The notes beneath the pieces were generated by a model, which saw nothing but the letters and a program-made list of their open reading frames with translations, had not been told where the DNA came from and searched no databases. Positions 46,542 through 55,917 of a stretch of 64,000 nt of DNA are shown one piece after another. The position numbers were made by a program, and so were the translations under genes. Origin of the DNA: Paraoerskovia sediminicola (GTDB lineage: Bacteria; Actinomycetota; Actinomycetes; Actinomycetales; Cellulomonadaceae); NCBI RefSeq assembly GCF_030296575.1, contig NZ_AP027729.1:2914001-2978000 (forward strand), given 5' to 3'. How positions within the stretch are numbered: the first letter of the stretch is position 1; every line of letters begins with the position of its first letter.

Positions 46542-47426
46542 ATGCCCTCGAACCCCGTGACCCCGCCCGCCGAGGCGACCGCCCCGGCGTCCGGGGCACC
46601 CCGTGAGCGTGTCGTCGTCGACGCGGACGGGGTCTCACTGCACACGTGGACCTGGGACGCTGACGCTCCCCGCGCGGTCGTCCACATCGTCCACGGCGTC
46701 GGCGAGCACGCGCGCCGTTACGACCACGTCGCAGTGCGTCTCGTGGCGAGCGGCTTCACGGTCGTCGCCGACGACCACCGGGCGCACGGTGCGACGGGGG
46801 CGGGACACGAGGGCGTCGGGAACCTCGGTCGTGGGACCGTCCGGGCCGCGCTGGAGGGGGTCGGTCGGGTCGACCGCGCCATCAAGGCCGATCTCCCGGA
46901 CACTCCGCTCGTGCTGCTGGGGCACAGCTGGGGATCGTTCATCGCGCAGACGCTCGTCGCGCGCTCGAGCGCGCACTACGACGGCCTCGTGCTCTCCGGC
47001 TCCTCGCTGGCGCTGCCCGGGCTGACCCGGCGCGCGGCCTACAACGCGGCCTGGGACGGCCCCGAGGCTTCCGGTCGGGAGTGGCTCAGCCGCGACCCTG
47101 AGGTCGGGCGAGCGTTCGCCGACGATCCCTGGTGCTTCGACGTCGGCGACGAGCCGCCGTTCAGCCTCCGCGAGTCGCTCGCCATCTCCGGCGCCCCGCC
47201 GCGTCGTCTCGACCACGACCTGCCCGTCCTCGTCCACGGCGGGTCCGAGGACCCGATCGGCGGCGAGCGCGGGCAGCGTCTCCTGGCCGCCGCGTACGAG
47301 CGGTGGACGCGGCTCAGCGACGTGACGTGCCTCGTCTACCCGGGCGCTCGGCACGAGATCTACAACGAGACGAACCGCGAGCAGGTGCTCGACGACCTCG
47401 TCGCGTGGCTCGACGTCCGGTTCTGA
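46542..47426 (+). CDS. Alpha/beta hydrolase, monoacylglycerol lipase-like (S33)
   Basis: The 294-residue serine hydrolase has the oxyanion region VVHIVHGVGEHARRYDHVA, the nucleophile elbow LLGHSWGSF, the acid in VHGGSEDPIGG and the histidine in YPGARHEIYNE. This set is that of Hydrolase_4 monoacylglycerol or lysophospholipase-like enzymes. It has no signal peptide, so it is probably cytoplasmic. The gene is monocistronic or weakly linked to the ABC exporter that starts 68 bp downstream. Confidence 0.9.
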   Translation: MPSNPVTPPAEATAPASGAPRERVVVDADGVSLHTWTWDADAPRAVVHIVHGVGEHARRYDHVAVRLVASGFTVVADDHRAHGATGAGHEGVGNLGRGTVRAALEGVGRVDRAIKADLPDTPLVLLGHSWGSFIAQTLVARSSAHYDGLVLSGSSLALPGLTRRAAYNAAWDGPEASGREWLSRDPEVGRAFADDPWCFDVGDEPPFSLRESLAISGAPPRRLDHDLPVLVHGGSEDPIGGERGQRLLAAAYERWTRLSDVTCLVYPGARHEIYNETNREQVLDDLVAWLDVRF

Positions 47427-47494
47427 CCCGGCCCGGGGGCGCGCCACCCGGCGTGAGACCATCGGACCTTCCCCGAACGAACGAGGACCTCGTC

Positions 47495-49468
47495 ATGCCT
47501 GAAGCCGCCCCCGGACTGCAGGGGCCGCCGCGCTCGACCTTCCGTGCCCGCACCGGGTACGGGCTCAGCGGTTCCCGGACCCGTCGTTCCGTCCAGGTCA
47601 TGGTGCGCGGCATCCGCTCCGAGCCGGGCGTCTACGCGCTCGCGATCGGCGCGTCCGCGGTGTTCGGCGCGGTGACCGTGGGGGTGAGCAAGGCGATCGG
47701 TGCCGTGACGGACCAGGTCGTGGTCCCGGCCATCGCCGGCGACCCCGACGCGCAGGGACGCATCTGGCTCGCCGGGCTGGTGCTCGCGGCCGTGTCGATC
47801 ACGCTGGCGGCGAGCGTCGCGGCCCGGCGCGTCTGGGCCGGCATGGGCGTCTCCAACCTCCAGGCCGGTCACCGGGCCTCGGTGACCCGGCAGTACCTGC
47901 GGCTCCCGGTGTCCTGGCACCGTGCCCACCCGACCGGACAGCTCCTCGCCACGGCGTCCGCCGACGTCGAGGCGGCCACCGGGGTCTTCAACCCGCTGCC
48001 GTTCGCGCTCGGGGTCGTGGTGATGATCGTGGTGGCGGCAGTCATGCTGCTCGCCATCGACCCGTGGATCGCTGCCGCGGCCCTCGTCGTCATCCCGCTC
48101 GCGATCGCCGCGAACCTCGTGTTCCAGCGGTACATGGCGCCCGCTGCGACGCGGGCGCAGCAGCTGCGCGGCTCGGTGGCGGACGTGGCCCACGAGAGCT
48201 TCGAGGCGGCCGTCCTCGTCAAGTCGCTCGGCACCGAGGCTCGCGAGGAGCGGCGGTTCGCCGCGCGCACCGACGACCTGCGCCGGGCGAACGTCGACGT
48301 CGGCGTCGTCCGGGCCGTCTTCGACCCCGTCATCGAGCTGCTGCCGTCGCTCGGGACGCTGCTCGTCCTCGGCGTGGGGGCGGGTCGTGTCTCCGCCGGG
48401 GCGATCGGGACCGGTGACGTGGTGACGGCCGCGTACCTGCTGACCGTCATGGCGGTCCCCGTCCGTGCCTTCGGCTGGGTCCTGGGGGAGCTGCCGCGCG
48501 CCGACGTGGGGTACGAGCGCGTCGCCCGGGTGCTCGACGCCGAGGGTTCGTTGCGACCCGGGACGGGCACGTTCGGCGATGCCGGGAGCAGGCACGAGAG
48601 CCGACGCGAGAGCGGGCAGTCCGACGGGCAGCCCGACGGGCAGCCCGATGGACAGGGCCGGCAGGGCCGACAGGGCCTCGCCGTCCGGCTCGACGGGGTC
48701 GGCGTCGACGTGCGCGCGCACGGGACGGACGTCACCCTGCTCGACGGCATCGACCTCGAGATCCCGCCGGGGAGCGTCGTCGCGGTCGTGGGCGCCACCG
48801 GTGCCGGCAAGACGACCCTCGTCTCGCTCCTCGCCCGTCTCGGCGACCCGACCCGAGGCGTCGTCCGGCTCGACGGGGTCGACGCGCGCGACCTCGCGCC
48901 CGAGGCGATCACCGGGGCCGTCGCGTTCGTCTCCCAGACGACGTTCGTCTTCGAGGACACCGTGCGGGGCAACGTCCTGCTCGACGACCACGACGAGCGC
49001 GGTGCGACGGACGACGAGAACGCGGCCCGGGACCAGGCCGCCTGGGACGCTCTCGCGGCCGCGCGGGTCGACGACGTCGTGCGCGCGCTGCCCGGCGGGC
49101 TCGACGCCCCGCTGGGCGAACGCGGCTCGAACCTGTCCGGCGGCCAGCGCCAGCGGCTGGCGATCGCCCGCGCGCTCGTGCGCGCCCCGCGGCTCCTCGT
49201 CCTCGACGACGCGACCTCGGCGGTCGACCCCGCGGTCGAGCGCGACGTCCTGTCGGGGCTGGGGGAGCGGACGGCGCAGCCACCGACGGTCGTGATGGTC
49301 GCCTACCGCATGTCGAGCGTGGCGCTCGCCGACGTCGTCGTGCACCTCGAGGGCGGTCGCGTCGTCGACGTCGGGAGCCACGCGGAGCTGCTCGCCCGCG
49401 ACGCGGGCTACCGAGACCTGGCGACGGCGTACGAGCGCGAGGCCACCCGGCGGGAGGAGGACGCATGA
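47495..49468 (+). CDS. ABC exporter half-transporter with degenerate ATP site
   Basis: The 657-residue protein has a six-helix exporter domain (about residues 35-330), a Gly-, Gln- and Asp-rich linker with GQPDGQPDGQ, and an ATPase domain. Walker A is GATGAGKTT (about 433-441) and the signature NLSGGQRQRL is intact. The Walker B position reads LVLDDATSAVD with Asp (D572) in place of the catalytic Glu. The switch histidine is replaced by Tyr (Y604, MVAYRMS). This marks the non-catalytic half of a heterodimeric exporter. It overlaps the next gene by ATGA. The substrate is unknown. Confidence 0.92.
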   Translation: MPEAAPGLQGPPRSTFRARTGYGLSGSRTRRSVQVMVRGIRSEPGVYALAIGASAVFGAVTVGVSKAIGAVTDQVVVPAIAGDPDAQGRIWLAGLVLAAVSITLAASVAARRVWAGMGVSNLQAGHRASVTRQYLRLPVSWHRAHPTGQLLATASADVEAATGVFNPLPFALGVVVMIVVAAVMLLAIDPWIAAAALVVIPLAIAANLVFQRYMAPAATRAQQLRGSVADVAHESFEAAVLVKSLGTEAREERRFAARTDDLRRANVDVGVVRAVFDPVIELLPSLGTLLVLGVGAGRVSAGAIGTGDVVTAAYLLTVMAVPVRAFGWVLGELPRADVGYERVARVLDAEGSLRPGTGTFGDAGSRHESRRESGQSDGQPDGQPDGQGRQGRQGLAVRLDGVGVDVRAHGTDVTLLDGIDLEIPPGSVVAVVGATGAGKTTLVSLLARLGDPTRGVVRLDGVDARDLAPEAITGAVAFVSQTTFVFEDTVRGNVLLDDHDERGATDDENAARDQAAWDALAAARVDDVVRALPGGLDAPLGERGSNLSGGQRQRLAIARALVRAPRLLVLDDATSAVDPAVERDVLSGLGERTAQPPTVVMVAYRMSSVALADVVVHLEGGRVVDVGSHAELLARDAGYRDLATAYEREATRREEDA

Positions 49469-51293
49469 CGAGCACGACCACCGGGGCGTCGGCCCCCTCG
49501 AGCACGCGTCGATCGCGTCCGCCAGCGAGCTCGGGGTCGTCGCCACGGTCCGTCGCGGCATCCAGCTGTCCCCGGTGATGGTCCAGGGGATCTGGTGGAC
49601 GTTCGTGCTCGCCGTGGTCGGTGCGGCGGGCAGGGTCGTGGTCCCGATCACGGTCCAGCAGACCGTCGACACCGGGATCATGGCGGACGGCGGACCGGAC
49701 GCCGGGCGCATCACGACCCTGGTCCTGCTCTCTGCCGCGCTCCTGCTCGTGGCCGGCTGGTGCATGTCCCTCGTCAACATCAGGCTCATCCGCGCGACGG
49801 AGGCGGGGCTCGCGGACCTCCGGGTGCGGGCGTTCCGGCACGTGCACGACCTGTCGACGCTGACGCAGGGGACCGAGCGCCGCGGCGGGCTCGTCTCCCG
49901 CGTCACGTCGGACGTCGACACGATCTCGCTGTTCGTGCAGCGGGGCGGGATCATCCTGCTCGTCTCGACGCTGCAGATCGTCGTCGCGACCGTGCTCATG
50001 GCGGTCTACTCGTGGCAGCTCACGCTCGTGGTCTGGGCGGTGTTCGTCCCGCTGTTCTTCGGCCTGCGACCCGCCCAGAAGCGCGTGAACCTCGCGTACA
50101 CCGCGGTCCGGGCCCGGACCGGCGCGCTGCTCGGCGCGATCTCGGAGTCGGTCGTGGGCGCCGAGACGATCCGCGCCTACGGCGCCCAGGCCAGGACCGG
50201 CCGGCGGGTGGACGCCGCCATCGAGGCGACGCGCAGCGCGATGGTCCGGTCGCAGAAGCTCGTCGCGATCGTCTTCTCGTCCGGGGTGCTGGTCGCAAAC
50301 CTCGTCGTGGCGGTGGTCGTGGTCGTCGGCACCTACCTCGGCGTCGCGGGGGACATCACGACGGGCCAGCTCCTCGCCTTCCTGTTCCTGGTGCAGATCT
50401 TCACGGGCCCCGTCCAGCAGGCGACGGAGATCCTCAACGAGCTCCAGAACGCCGTCGCCGGCTGGCGGCGCGTGATCGCGATCCTCGAGACCCCGGTGCA
50501 GGTGGTCGACGCCGGCGACGACGCGGTGCCCAGCAGGCGCGGGCCTGCGAGCGTCCGGCTCGAGGGCGTGCGTTTCTCGTACCCGGGCGGTCCCGAGGTG
50601 CTGCACGGCATCGACCTCGACCTGCCGGCCCGGACCCGGGTCGCTGTCGTCGGGCGCACGGGGTCGGGCAAGACGACGATCGCCAAGCTCGTCACGCGGC
50701 TCATGGACCCGGACGACGGCGCGGTGCGGCTCGACGGGGTCGACCTGCGGGACGTGTCCGCGGCGCACCTGCGCGAGCGGGTCGTGCTGGTGCCGCAGGA
50801 GGGGTTCCTCTTCGACGGCACGCTGCGCGAGAACATGGCGTACGGGTTGGCGGACCACGTCCCCGCCGAGGACGAGGCGGAGCTCGTCGGGCGTGCCGTC
50901 GCCGAGCTCGGTCTCGACGACTGGGTGTCGGGGCTGCCGCGCGGGCTGGACTCGGACGTGGGTCAGCGCGGCGAGGCGCTGTCGGCGGGCGAGCGCCAGC
51001 TCGTGGCCCTGGCCCGGGCGTACCTCGCGCGCGCGGACCTGCTCGTGCTCGACGAGGCGACGTCCGCGGTCGACCCGGCGACCGAGGTCCGGATCGCCCG
51101 CGCGCTCGACTCGCTGACCGCGGGGCGCAGCACGATCACGATCGCGCACCGGCTCTCCACCGCCGAGGCGGCCGACCTGGTGGTCGTCGTCGACGACGGC
51201 CACGTCGTCGAGGTGGGCGCGCACCGCGAGCTCCTCGGCCTGGACGGGGTCTACGCGAGGATGCACGCCGCCTGGTTGGCGCAGTCGCGCTGA
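49465..51293 (+). CDS. ABC exporter half-transporter, catalytic partner (frameshift at 49493-49497)
   Basis: The protein is about 609 residues when repaired. Its ATG overlaps the upstream stop. After MTSTTTGASAP the frame changes and continues LEHASIASASELGVVATVRR; one C in CCCCC repairs it. A six-helix exporter domain is followed by an ATPase with GRTGSGKTT, Walker B LLVLDEATSAVD and switch IAHRLST, all canonical. Its signature is ALSAGERQLV instead of LSGGQ. Together with the changes in the upstream protein, this builds one degenerate and one normal ATP site. Confidence 0.92.
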
Positions 51294-51312
51294 TCGGCGG
51301 CCGGTCGCCAGC

Positions 51313-51384
51313 GCGGTCTGCGGCGCGGTCGGCAGCGTGATCGGCACAGCGATCGGCAGCGTGGTCGGCACAGCGATCGGTACG
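51313..51384. repeat. Tandem 12-bp repeat, 6 copies
   Basis: Six units of the form GNGNTCGGCANN follow each other between the ABC exporter and hisI. The first is the most degenerate and units 2-5 alternate in a 24-bp pattern. Confidence 0.85.
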
Positions 51385-51442
51385 AGGGACGGTGTCGCGG
51401 ACGGCGTGGCCGCGGGCGCCGCGCGCGTGGCAGGATTCTCGG

Positions 51443-51838
51443 GTGCCTGACTCCACCGCCCCCGGCTCCCCGCTCGACCCTGCCGTCGCCACGCGCCTCA
51501 AGCGCGACGCCGACGGCCTCGTGGCTGCGATCGTCCAGCAGCACGACACCGGCGAGGTGCTGATGCTCGGCTGGATGGACGACGAGGCGCTGCACCGCAC
51601 CCTGGGCAGCGGCCGGGTGACCTTCTGGTCCCGGTCGCGGCAGGAGTACTGGCGCAAGGGCGACACGTCGGGCCACGCCCAGTACGTGAAGTCGGTGTCC
51701 CTCGACTGCGACGGCGACGCCCTGCTGGTGCTCGCCGACCAGGTCGGCGCCGCCTGCCACACGGGCGCCCGCACGTGCTTCGACGAGGGCGGCGACCTGG
51801 GCGCCGTCGTCGGCCACCGTCCGGAGGAGGGCCGATGA
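51443..51838 (+). CDS. hisI: Phosphoribosyl-AMP cyclohydrolase HisI
   Basis: The 131-residue zinc enzyme opens the adenine ring of PR-AMP in histidine synthesis. It has [34 protein letters not shown] and the metal-binding set [11 protein letters not shown] plus [10 protein letters not shown]. No HisE domain is fused. The GTG at 51443 follows a weak leaderless-type box (CAGGAT, 6 nt). The stop overlaps the trpE ATG, linking the last histidine gene to the tryptophan run. Confidence 0.94.
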   Translation: MPDSTAPGSPLDPAVATRLKRDADGLVAAIVQQHDTGEVLMLGWMDDEALHRTLGSGRVTFWSRSRQEYWRKGDTSGHAQYVKSVSLDCDGDALLVLADQVGAACHTGARTCFDEGGDLGAVVGHRPEEGR

Positions 51839-53429
51839 CCGGCTCGACGCAGGCACAGGCGACCCCGCCCCCGAGGCCGGGCCGACGGCCGAGGACCTGC
51901 TCTGGGGCGAGACCTGGCCGCAGCTGCCCGCGTTCCGCGAGCTCGCGTCGCGGCAGCGGGTGATCCCGGTGGTCCGGCGTCTGCTGGCCGACGACGTCAC
52001 ACCCGTCGGGCTCTACCGCACCCTCGCCCAGGGCCGCCCCGGCACCTTCCTCATGGAGTCGGCCGAGGCCGACGGCGGCTGGTCGCGCTGGTCGTTCGTC
52101 GGCGTCTCCTCGCGGGCGACCCTCACGGTGGCGGACGGCGCGGCGACCTGGACCGGTGACGTCCCCGTGGGCGTACCGACCTCGGGCGACGTGCTCGACG
52201 TGCTCGAGCGCACGCTCGAGCTGCTGCACGCGCCCGCGATCCCCGGGCTGCCGCCCTTCACGGGAGGCATGGCGGGCGCCCTCGGGTGGGACGTCGTCCG
52301 GCACTGGGAACCGACCCTGCCGGCGACCGCACCCGACGAGCTCGGCGTGCCCGAGGTGACGCTCTGCCTGGCGACGGACCTCGCCGTCGTCGACCACCTG
52401 CGCGGCACCGTCTGGCTCGTGGCGAACGCCATCAACTTCGACGACACCGACGAGCGCGTCGACGAGGCGCGCCTCGACGCCGTCGCGCGCCTCGACGCGA
52501 TGCAGGCGGCTCTCGTCGCGGGCACCAGCGCGGCGGGCGGCCCGGCCGAGGTCGCCCCCGACGCGGTCGTCCCGGACCTCGAGTTCCGGTCGACGCGCGA
52601 GGAGTTCGAGACCGCGGTGCTCGCGGGCAAGGACGCGATCCGCGAGGGCGAGGTCTTCCAGGTCGTGCTCTCGCAGCGGCTCGACCTCGACTGCCCGTCG
52701 TCGCCGCTCGACGTCTACCGGGCCCTGCGCACCATCAACCCGAGCCCGTACATGTACTGCTTCCAGCTGCAGGACGCCGCCGGCCACGACTTCGCCGTCG
52801 TCGGGTCCAGCCCCGAGACGCTCGTCAAGGTGACGGACGGGCGGGTCGTGACGTTCCCCATCGCCGGCTCGCGCCCGCGAGGAGCGACCCCGGAGGAGGA
52901 CGTGACGCTGGGGGAGGAGCTCCTCGCCGACCCCAAGGAGCGCGCCGAGCACCTCATGCTCGTCGACCTGTCCCGCAACGACCTGGTCAAGGTGTGCGAG
53001 CCGACGTCGGTCGAGGTGGTCGAGTTCATGGCGACCAAGCGCTTCAGCCACATCATGCACCTGTGCTCGACCGTCGTCGGCACCCTCCGCGACGGCGCGA
53101 CGGCGCTCGGAGCGTTCCGGGCGACGTTCCCCGCCGGGACGCTCTCGGGCGCCCCCAAGCCTCGGGCCATCGCTCTCATCGACGAGCTCGAGCCCGCGTC
53201 GCGGGGCATCTACGGCGGCACCGTCGGGTACTTCGACTTCGCCGGCGACATGGACATGGCGATCGCGATCCGCACCGCGCTGGTCCGCGACGGGCGCGCG
53301 AGCGTGCAGGCCGGCGGCGGGATCGTCGCCGACTCCGTGCCCGCCCTGGAGTACGAGGAGTCGCGCAACAAGGCGGCGGCCGCGGTGCGGGCCGTGCAGC
53401 TCGCCGCCCGGCTGCGGCCCGTCCGATGA
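51835..53429 (+). CDS. trpE: Anthranilate synthase component I TrpE (frameshift at 51868-51872)
   Basis: The enzyme makes anthranilate from chorismate, the first step to tryptophan; about 531 residues when repaired. The first 12 residues ([12 protein letters not shown]) and the rest are in different frames. One C in CCCCC joins them to [20 protein letters not shown]. Conserved motifs are [40 protein letters not shown] and [11 protein letters not shown]. The end has [17 protein letters not shown]. The glutamine amidotransferase trpG is not in the window. The gene overlaps the next one by ATGA. Confidence 0.95.
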
Positions 53430-54256
53430 CGGGGGAGTCGTCGGCCGGGCATGGTCCGCAGCACGGGCCGTCGGTGGCGGCGAGGCGCCCCGACCGCAGG
53501 ACGACGATCCTCGGGCTGCTCGTGCTCGGAGGTCTCGCGCTGCTCGTCGCGGTCCCGACATGGCTGCAGACCACAGGATCCAGCCCGATCGACCCGTCCG
53601 TCGAGGTGACGGTCACCGGCACCGACGCCGCCCCCGGCGTCGGCGCCGCCGCGCTCGTCGTCCTGGCCGCGGGCCTCGCGCTGGGGCTCGTCGGGCGGTT
53701 CGCGCGCTGGCTGGTGCTCCTCGTCGCCGCGGTCGGGGGAGTCGTCGTCGTGGCCTCCGCGCTCGCGGTGCTCCTCGACCCCCGGCCGGTGGCGCGCTCG
53801 GCCGCGGCGGACGCGACCGGTGTCACGGTGCTCACCAGCGACGTGCAGGTCGGGTTCGCGGCCTGGGCAGCGGTCGCGGTCGGCGTGCTGGTCGTCGTGC
53901 TGGTGGCAGCAGCGGCCCGCGCCGCGACCACGTGGCCCGCAGGGAGCTCGCGGCACGAGCGCACGTCGGGGCCGGGCGCCACCGACGGAGCGTCGCCGGT
54001 CGGTGACGGCGCGTCGCGCCCGGACGCCCCGCGCGGCGGTGCCGCTGGTCCCGCGGGCGAGGGGACGTCGTCCGGCACCGGCAGTGCGTCCGGCGACCCG
54101 TCCCGCGACCCGGCCCGCGACCGTGACCGTCAGAGTGACGTTCACGGTGACCATCACCCTGACCCTGGTCCCGACGGGGCGGACGGCGTCACGGACGACC
54201 CGGCGGCGCTCTGGGACGCGATCACCCGAGGCGAGCCCGAGGACGAGCGCGGCTGA
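53426..54256 (+). CDS. Trp operon-associated membrane protein
   Basis: The 276-residue protein has about four membrane helices (ILGLLVLGGLALLVAVPTWL, AAALVVLAAGLALGLVG, LVLLVAAVGGVVVVASALAV, WAAVAVGVLVVVLVA). The motif VPTWLQTTG is typical of the family often named Trp biosynthesis-associated membrane protein. A long disordered C-terminal tail rich in Gly, Asp and Ser follows, with RDPARDRDRQSDVHGDHHPD. It ends WDAITRGEPEDERG. It is always found next to trpE in actinobacteria, but its role is unknown. The start overlaps trpE. Confidence 0.85.
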   Translation: MTGESSAGHGPQHGPSVAARRPDRRTTILGLLVLGGLALLVAVPTWLQTTGSSPIDPSVEVTVTGTDAAPGVGAAALVVLAAGLALGLVGRFARWLVLLVAAVGGVVVVASALAVLLDPRPVARSAAADATGVTVLTSDVQVGFAAWAAVAVGVLVVVLVAAAARAATTWPAGSSRHERTSGPGATDGASPVGDGASRPDAPRGGAAGPAGEGTSSGTGSASGDPSRDPARDRDRQSDVHGDHHPDPGPDGADGVTDDPAALWDAITRGEPEDERG

Positions 54257-54275
54257 CGGCCCACTCGGCGTTCGC

Positions 54276-54281
54276 TAGGCT
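54276..54281 (+). promoter_or_regulatory. Putative -10 box before the HGxxPAAW-type gene
   Basis: TAGGCT lies 27 nt before the ATG at 54309, leaving room for the GAAAGG ribosome site. Confidence 0.45.
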
Positions 54282-54308
54282 TGGATCCTCTTCACGAAAG
54301 GCACACAC

Positions 54309-54572
54309 ATGGTTGACACGTCGTCGCAGACCGAGGTCGCATACCTGCCCCCGGTCTCCCCTCCCACGAACCACGGCCACACCACCGCTGCGTGGTTCAC
54401 GATGGTCGGGATCATGGTCGGTGCGTTCGTCGCGGCGATCGCGTTCGTCATCCCGGTCGTCTGGCTGTTCTGGGTGGGCATGGGCATCGTCGTCGTCGGG
54501 CTCGTCGGCGGGCTGCTGCTGCGCAACATGGGCTACGGCCAGGTCGCCGTCGCGGCGGAGCGCGACGCGTGA
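54309..54572 (+). CDS. HGxxPAAW-family small membrane protein
   Basis: The 87-residue protein has the family motif NHGHTTAAWFTMVG and two membrane helices (TMVGIMVGAFVAAIAFVIPV and WVGMGIVVVGLVGGLLL), ending NMGYGQ. It is a standard member of the actinobacterial trp cluster and has no known function. The threonines replace Pro of the name motif. Its stop overlaps the next GTG. Confidence 0.85.
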   Translation: MVDTSSQTEVAYLPPVSPPTNHGHTTAAWFTMVGIMVGAFVAAIAFVIPVVWLFWVGMGIVVVGLVGGLLLRNMGYGQVAVAAERDA

Positions 54573-55158
54573 GCACCCCGCCGCAGGGACCGGTCGGCGA
54601 CCCGCAGGGGAGCCGGGCGACGAGCGCCCCGACGACCGGCGCAGCGACGCCGGACGCGACGCGCACGGCGACACGCCCCGTGCGGACGCGCCGGCGGCCG
54701 GTGACCCGTACGTGGACGGCTCGTCCTCATCGCCGTCGTACCCCACGTACCCGTCGTCCGGCGGCGAGTCGTCCGAGGGTCCGGGCGCGTACGCGCCGCC
54801 CCAGGCAGGCAGCAGCCACGGTCAGGGACCGCAGGCCCCGCCCTATGCGCCGCCGGCTCAGCCGTACGGTGCACTGGCGTTCTACCCCAAGAACGACCTC
54901 GGCGTGTGGGCCCTCGTCCTCGGCATCGCGTCGATCGTCCTGAGCTGCGGCATCTTCACCGGGATCCCGGCGATCATCCTCGGCGGCAAGGCGAAGGAGG
55001 CCGCCGCGGCAGGTCAGGCCAACAACGCGAGCTTCGGCACGGCGGGCGTCGTGCTGGGCTGGATCTCGGTCGGGCTCTCCGTGGTCGCGGTCGTGCTCTT
55101 CGTCCTGCTGTTCGTCGGGGTCATCGCGATCGGTGGCCTGAGCACGTACCAGTCCTGA
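54569..55158 (+). CDS. DUF4190 membrane protein (frameshift at 54607-54610)
   Basis: The protein is about 196 residues when repaired. A hydrophilic Pro-, Asp- and Ser-rich N-terminal half precedes two membrane helices. The DUF4190 pattern is LGVWALVLGIASIVLSCGIF, then IPAIILGGKAKEAAAAGQA and GTAGVVLGWISVGLSV. The first 13 residues (MSTPPQGPVGDPQ) and the remainder are in different frames. One G in GGGG gives QGEPGDERPDDRR. The GTG overlaps the upstream stop. Function unknown. Confidence 0.82.
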
Positions 55159-55159
55159 C

Positions 55160-55717
55160 ATGCGCGGGACCGGGCCGGACGAGCGCGCGACGGGGACGGC
55201 CGTGCGGTCGTCCCCGGGCGCCGTTCCCGTCGACCCACGGCCGGTCGGAGCGGGTCCGGCCGGAGCAGTCGGACCGGCCCCCGTCGACGGCCTCGCGGCA
55301 CCTGGTTCCCCGGTCCTCAGGTCCGGCGCGCGCGGGGCGCGCGACCCGCTGGTCATCGGCGGCCTCGTCGCGGCGGCCACCGTGTACGTCGCGCTGGTCG
55401 ACCCGAACCGTCCCGGTCACTACCTGTTCTGCCCGCTGCTCGCGCTGACCGGGCTGTACTGCCCGGCGTGCGGCGGGCTGCGCTCCACGCACGCCATGAC
55501 CCGGTTCGACCTCGCCGGCGCGTGGTCGGCGAACGCGCTCTGGACGGTGCTCGCACCTGTCCTCGTGGTGGCGTGGGGCGCGTGGCTGCTCCGCGCCTGG
55601 CGGGGACGCGCGCGTCGCTGGTCGGTCCCGATGTGGGTCCCGCCCGCGCTCCTGGCGGTCGTGGTCGTCTTCGGCGTGCTGCGCAACGTCCCTGCGCTCG
55701 CCGCGCTGGCCCCGTGA
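55160..55717 (+). CDS. DUF2752 membrane protein
   Basis: The 185-residue protein carries the DUF2752 motif LLALTGLYCPACGGLRSTHA followed by a membrane region ending FGVLRNVPALAALAP. The cysteine pair CPACGG could bind metal or form a disulphide. A Pro- and Gly-rich N-terminus of about 60 residues is variable. It starts 1 bp after the DUF4190 stop. The function is unknown; it is a common trp-cluster neighbour. Confidence 0.87.
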   Translation: MRGTGPDERATGTAVRSSPGAVPVDPRPVGAGPAGAVGPAPVDGLAAPGSPVLRSGARGARDPLVIGGLVAAATVYVALVDPNRPGHYLFCPLLALTGLYCPACGGLRSTHAMTRFDLAGAWSANALWTVLAPVLVVAWGAWLLRAWRGRARRWSVPMWVPPALLAVVVVFGVLRNVPALAALAP

Positions 55718-55917
55718 CCGGTCGCTGAGCGCAGGAACCGGTCGGCCGGCGCTCGGCCGCGACGGCTGCGGCGCAGGGGTGGCGCGTCTCGGCGGACGGA
55801 CGTGGTCCAGGACCGTCCCGTGCGCACCTACGATGGCCTCTTGGACGAGCCTGCCAAGGCAGACCGCTGCGAGGCGGCAGCGGCCGGTGACCGGCACGAT
55901 CAGGGAGTTGATGCACG

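Noticed and set aside
48064..48417. Small Arg-rich plus-strand frame inside the first ABC gene
   Set aside because: Out-of-frame translation of the exporter helices; composition is typical of a shifted frame.
48909..51371. An 820-codon minus-strand frame opposite the ABC exporter
   Set aside because: Antisense shadow of two well-supported genes on the plus strand.
55779..55917. trp leader peptide with attenuator before trpC
   Set aside because: The only short frame beginning near here has a single Trp codon and runs into trpC; no terminator/antiterminator pair is evident.
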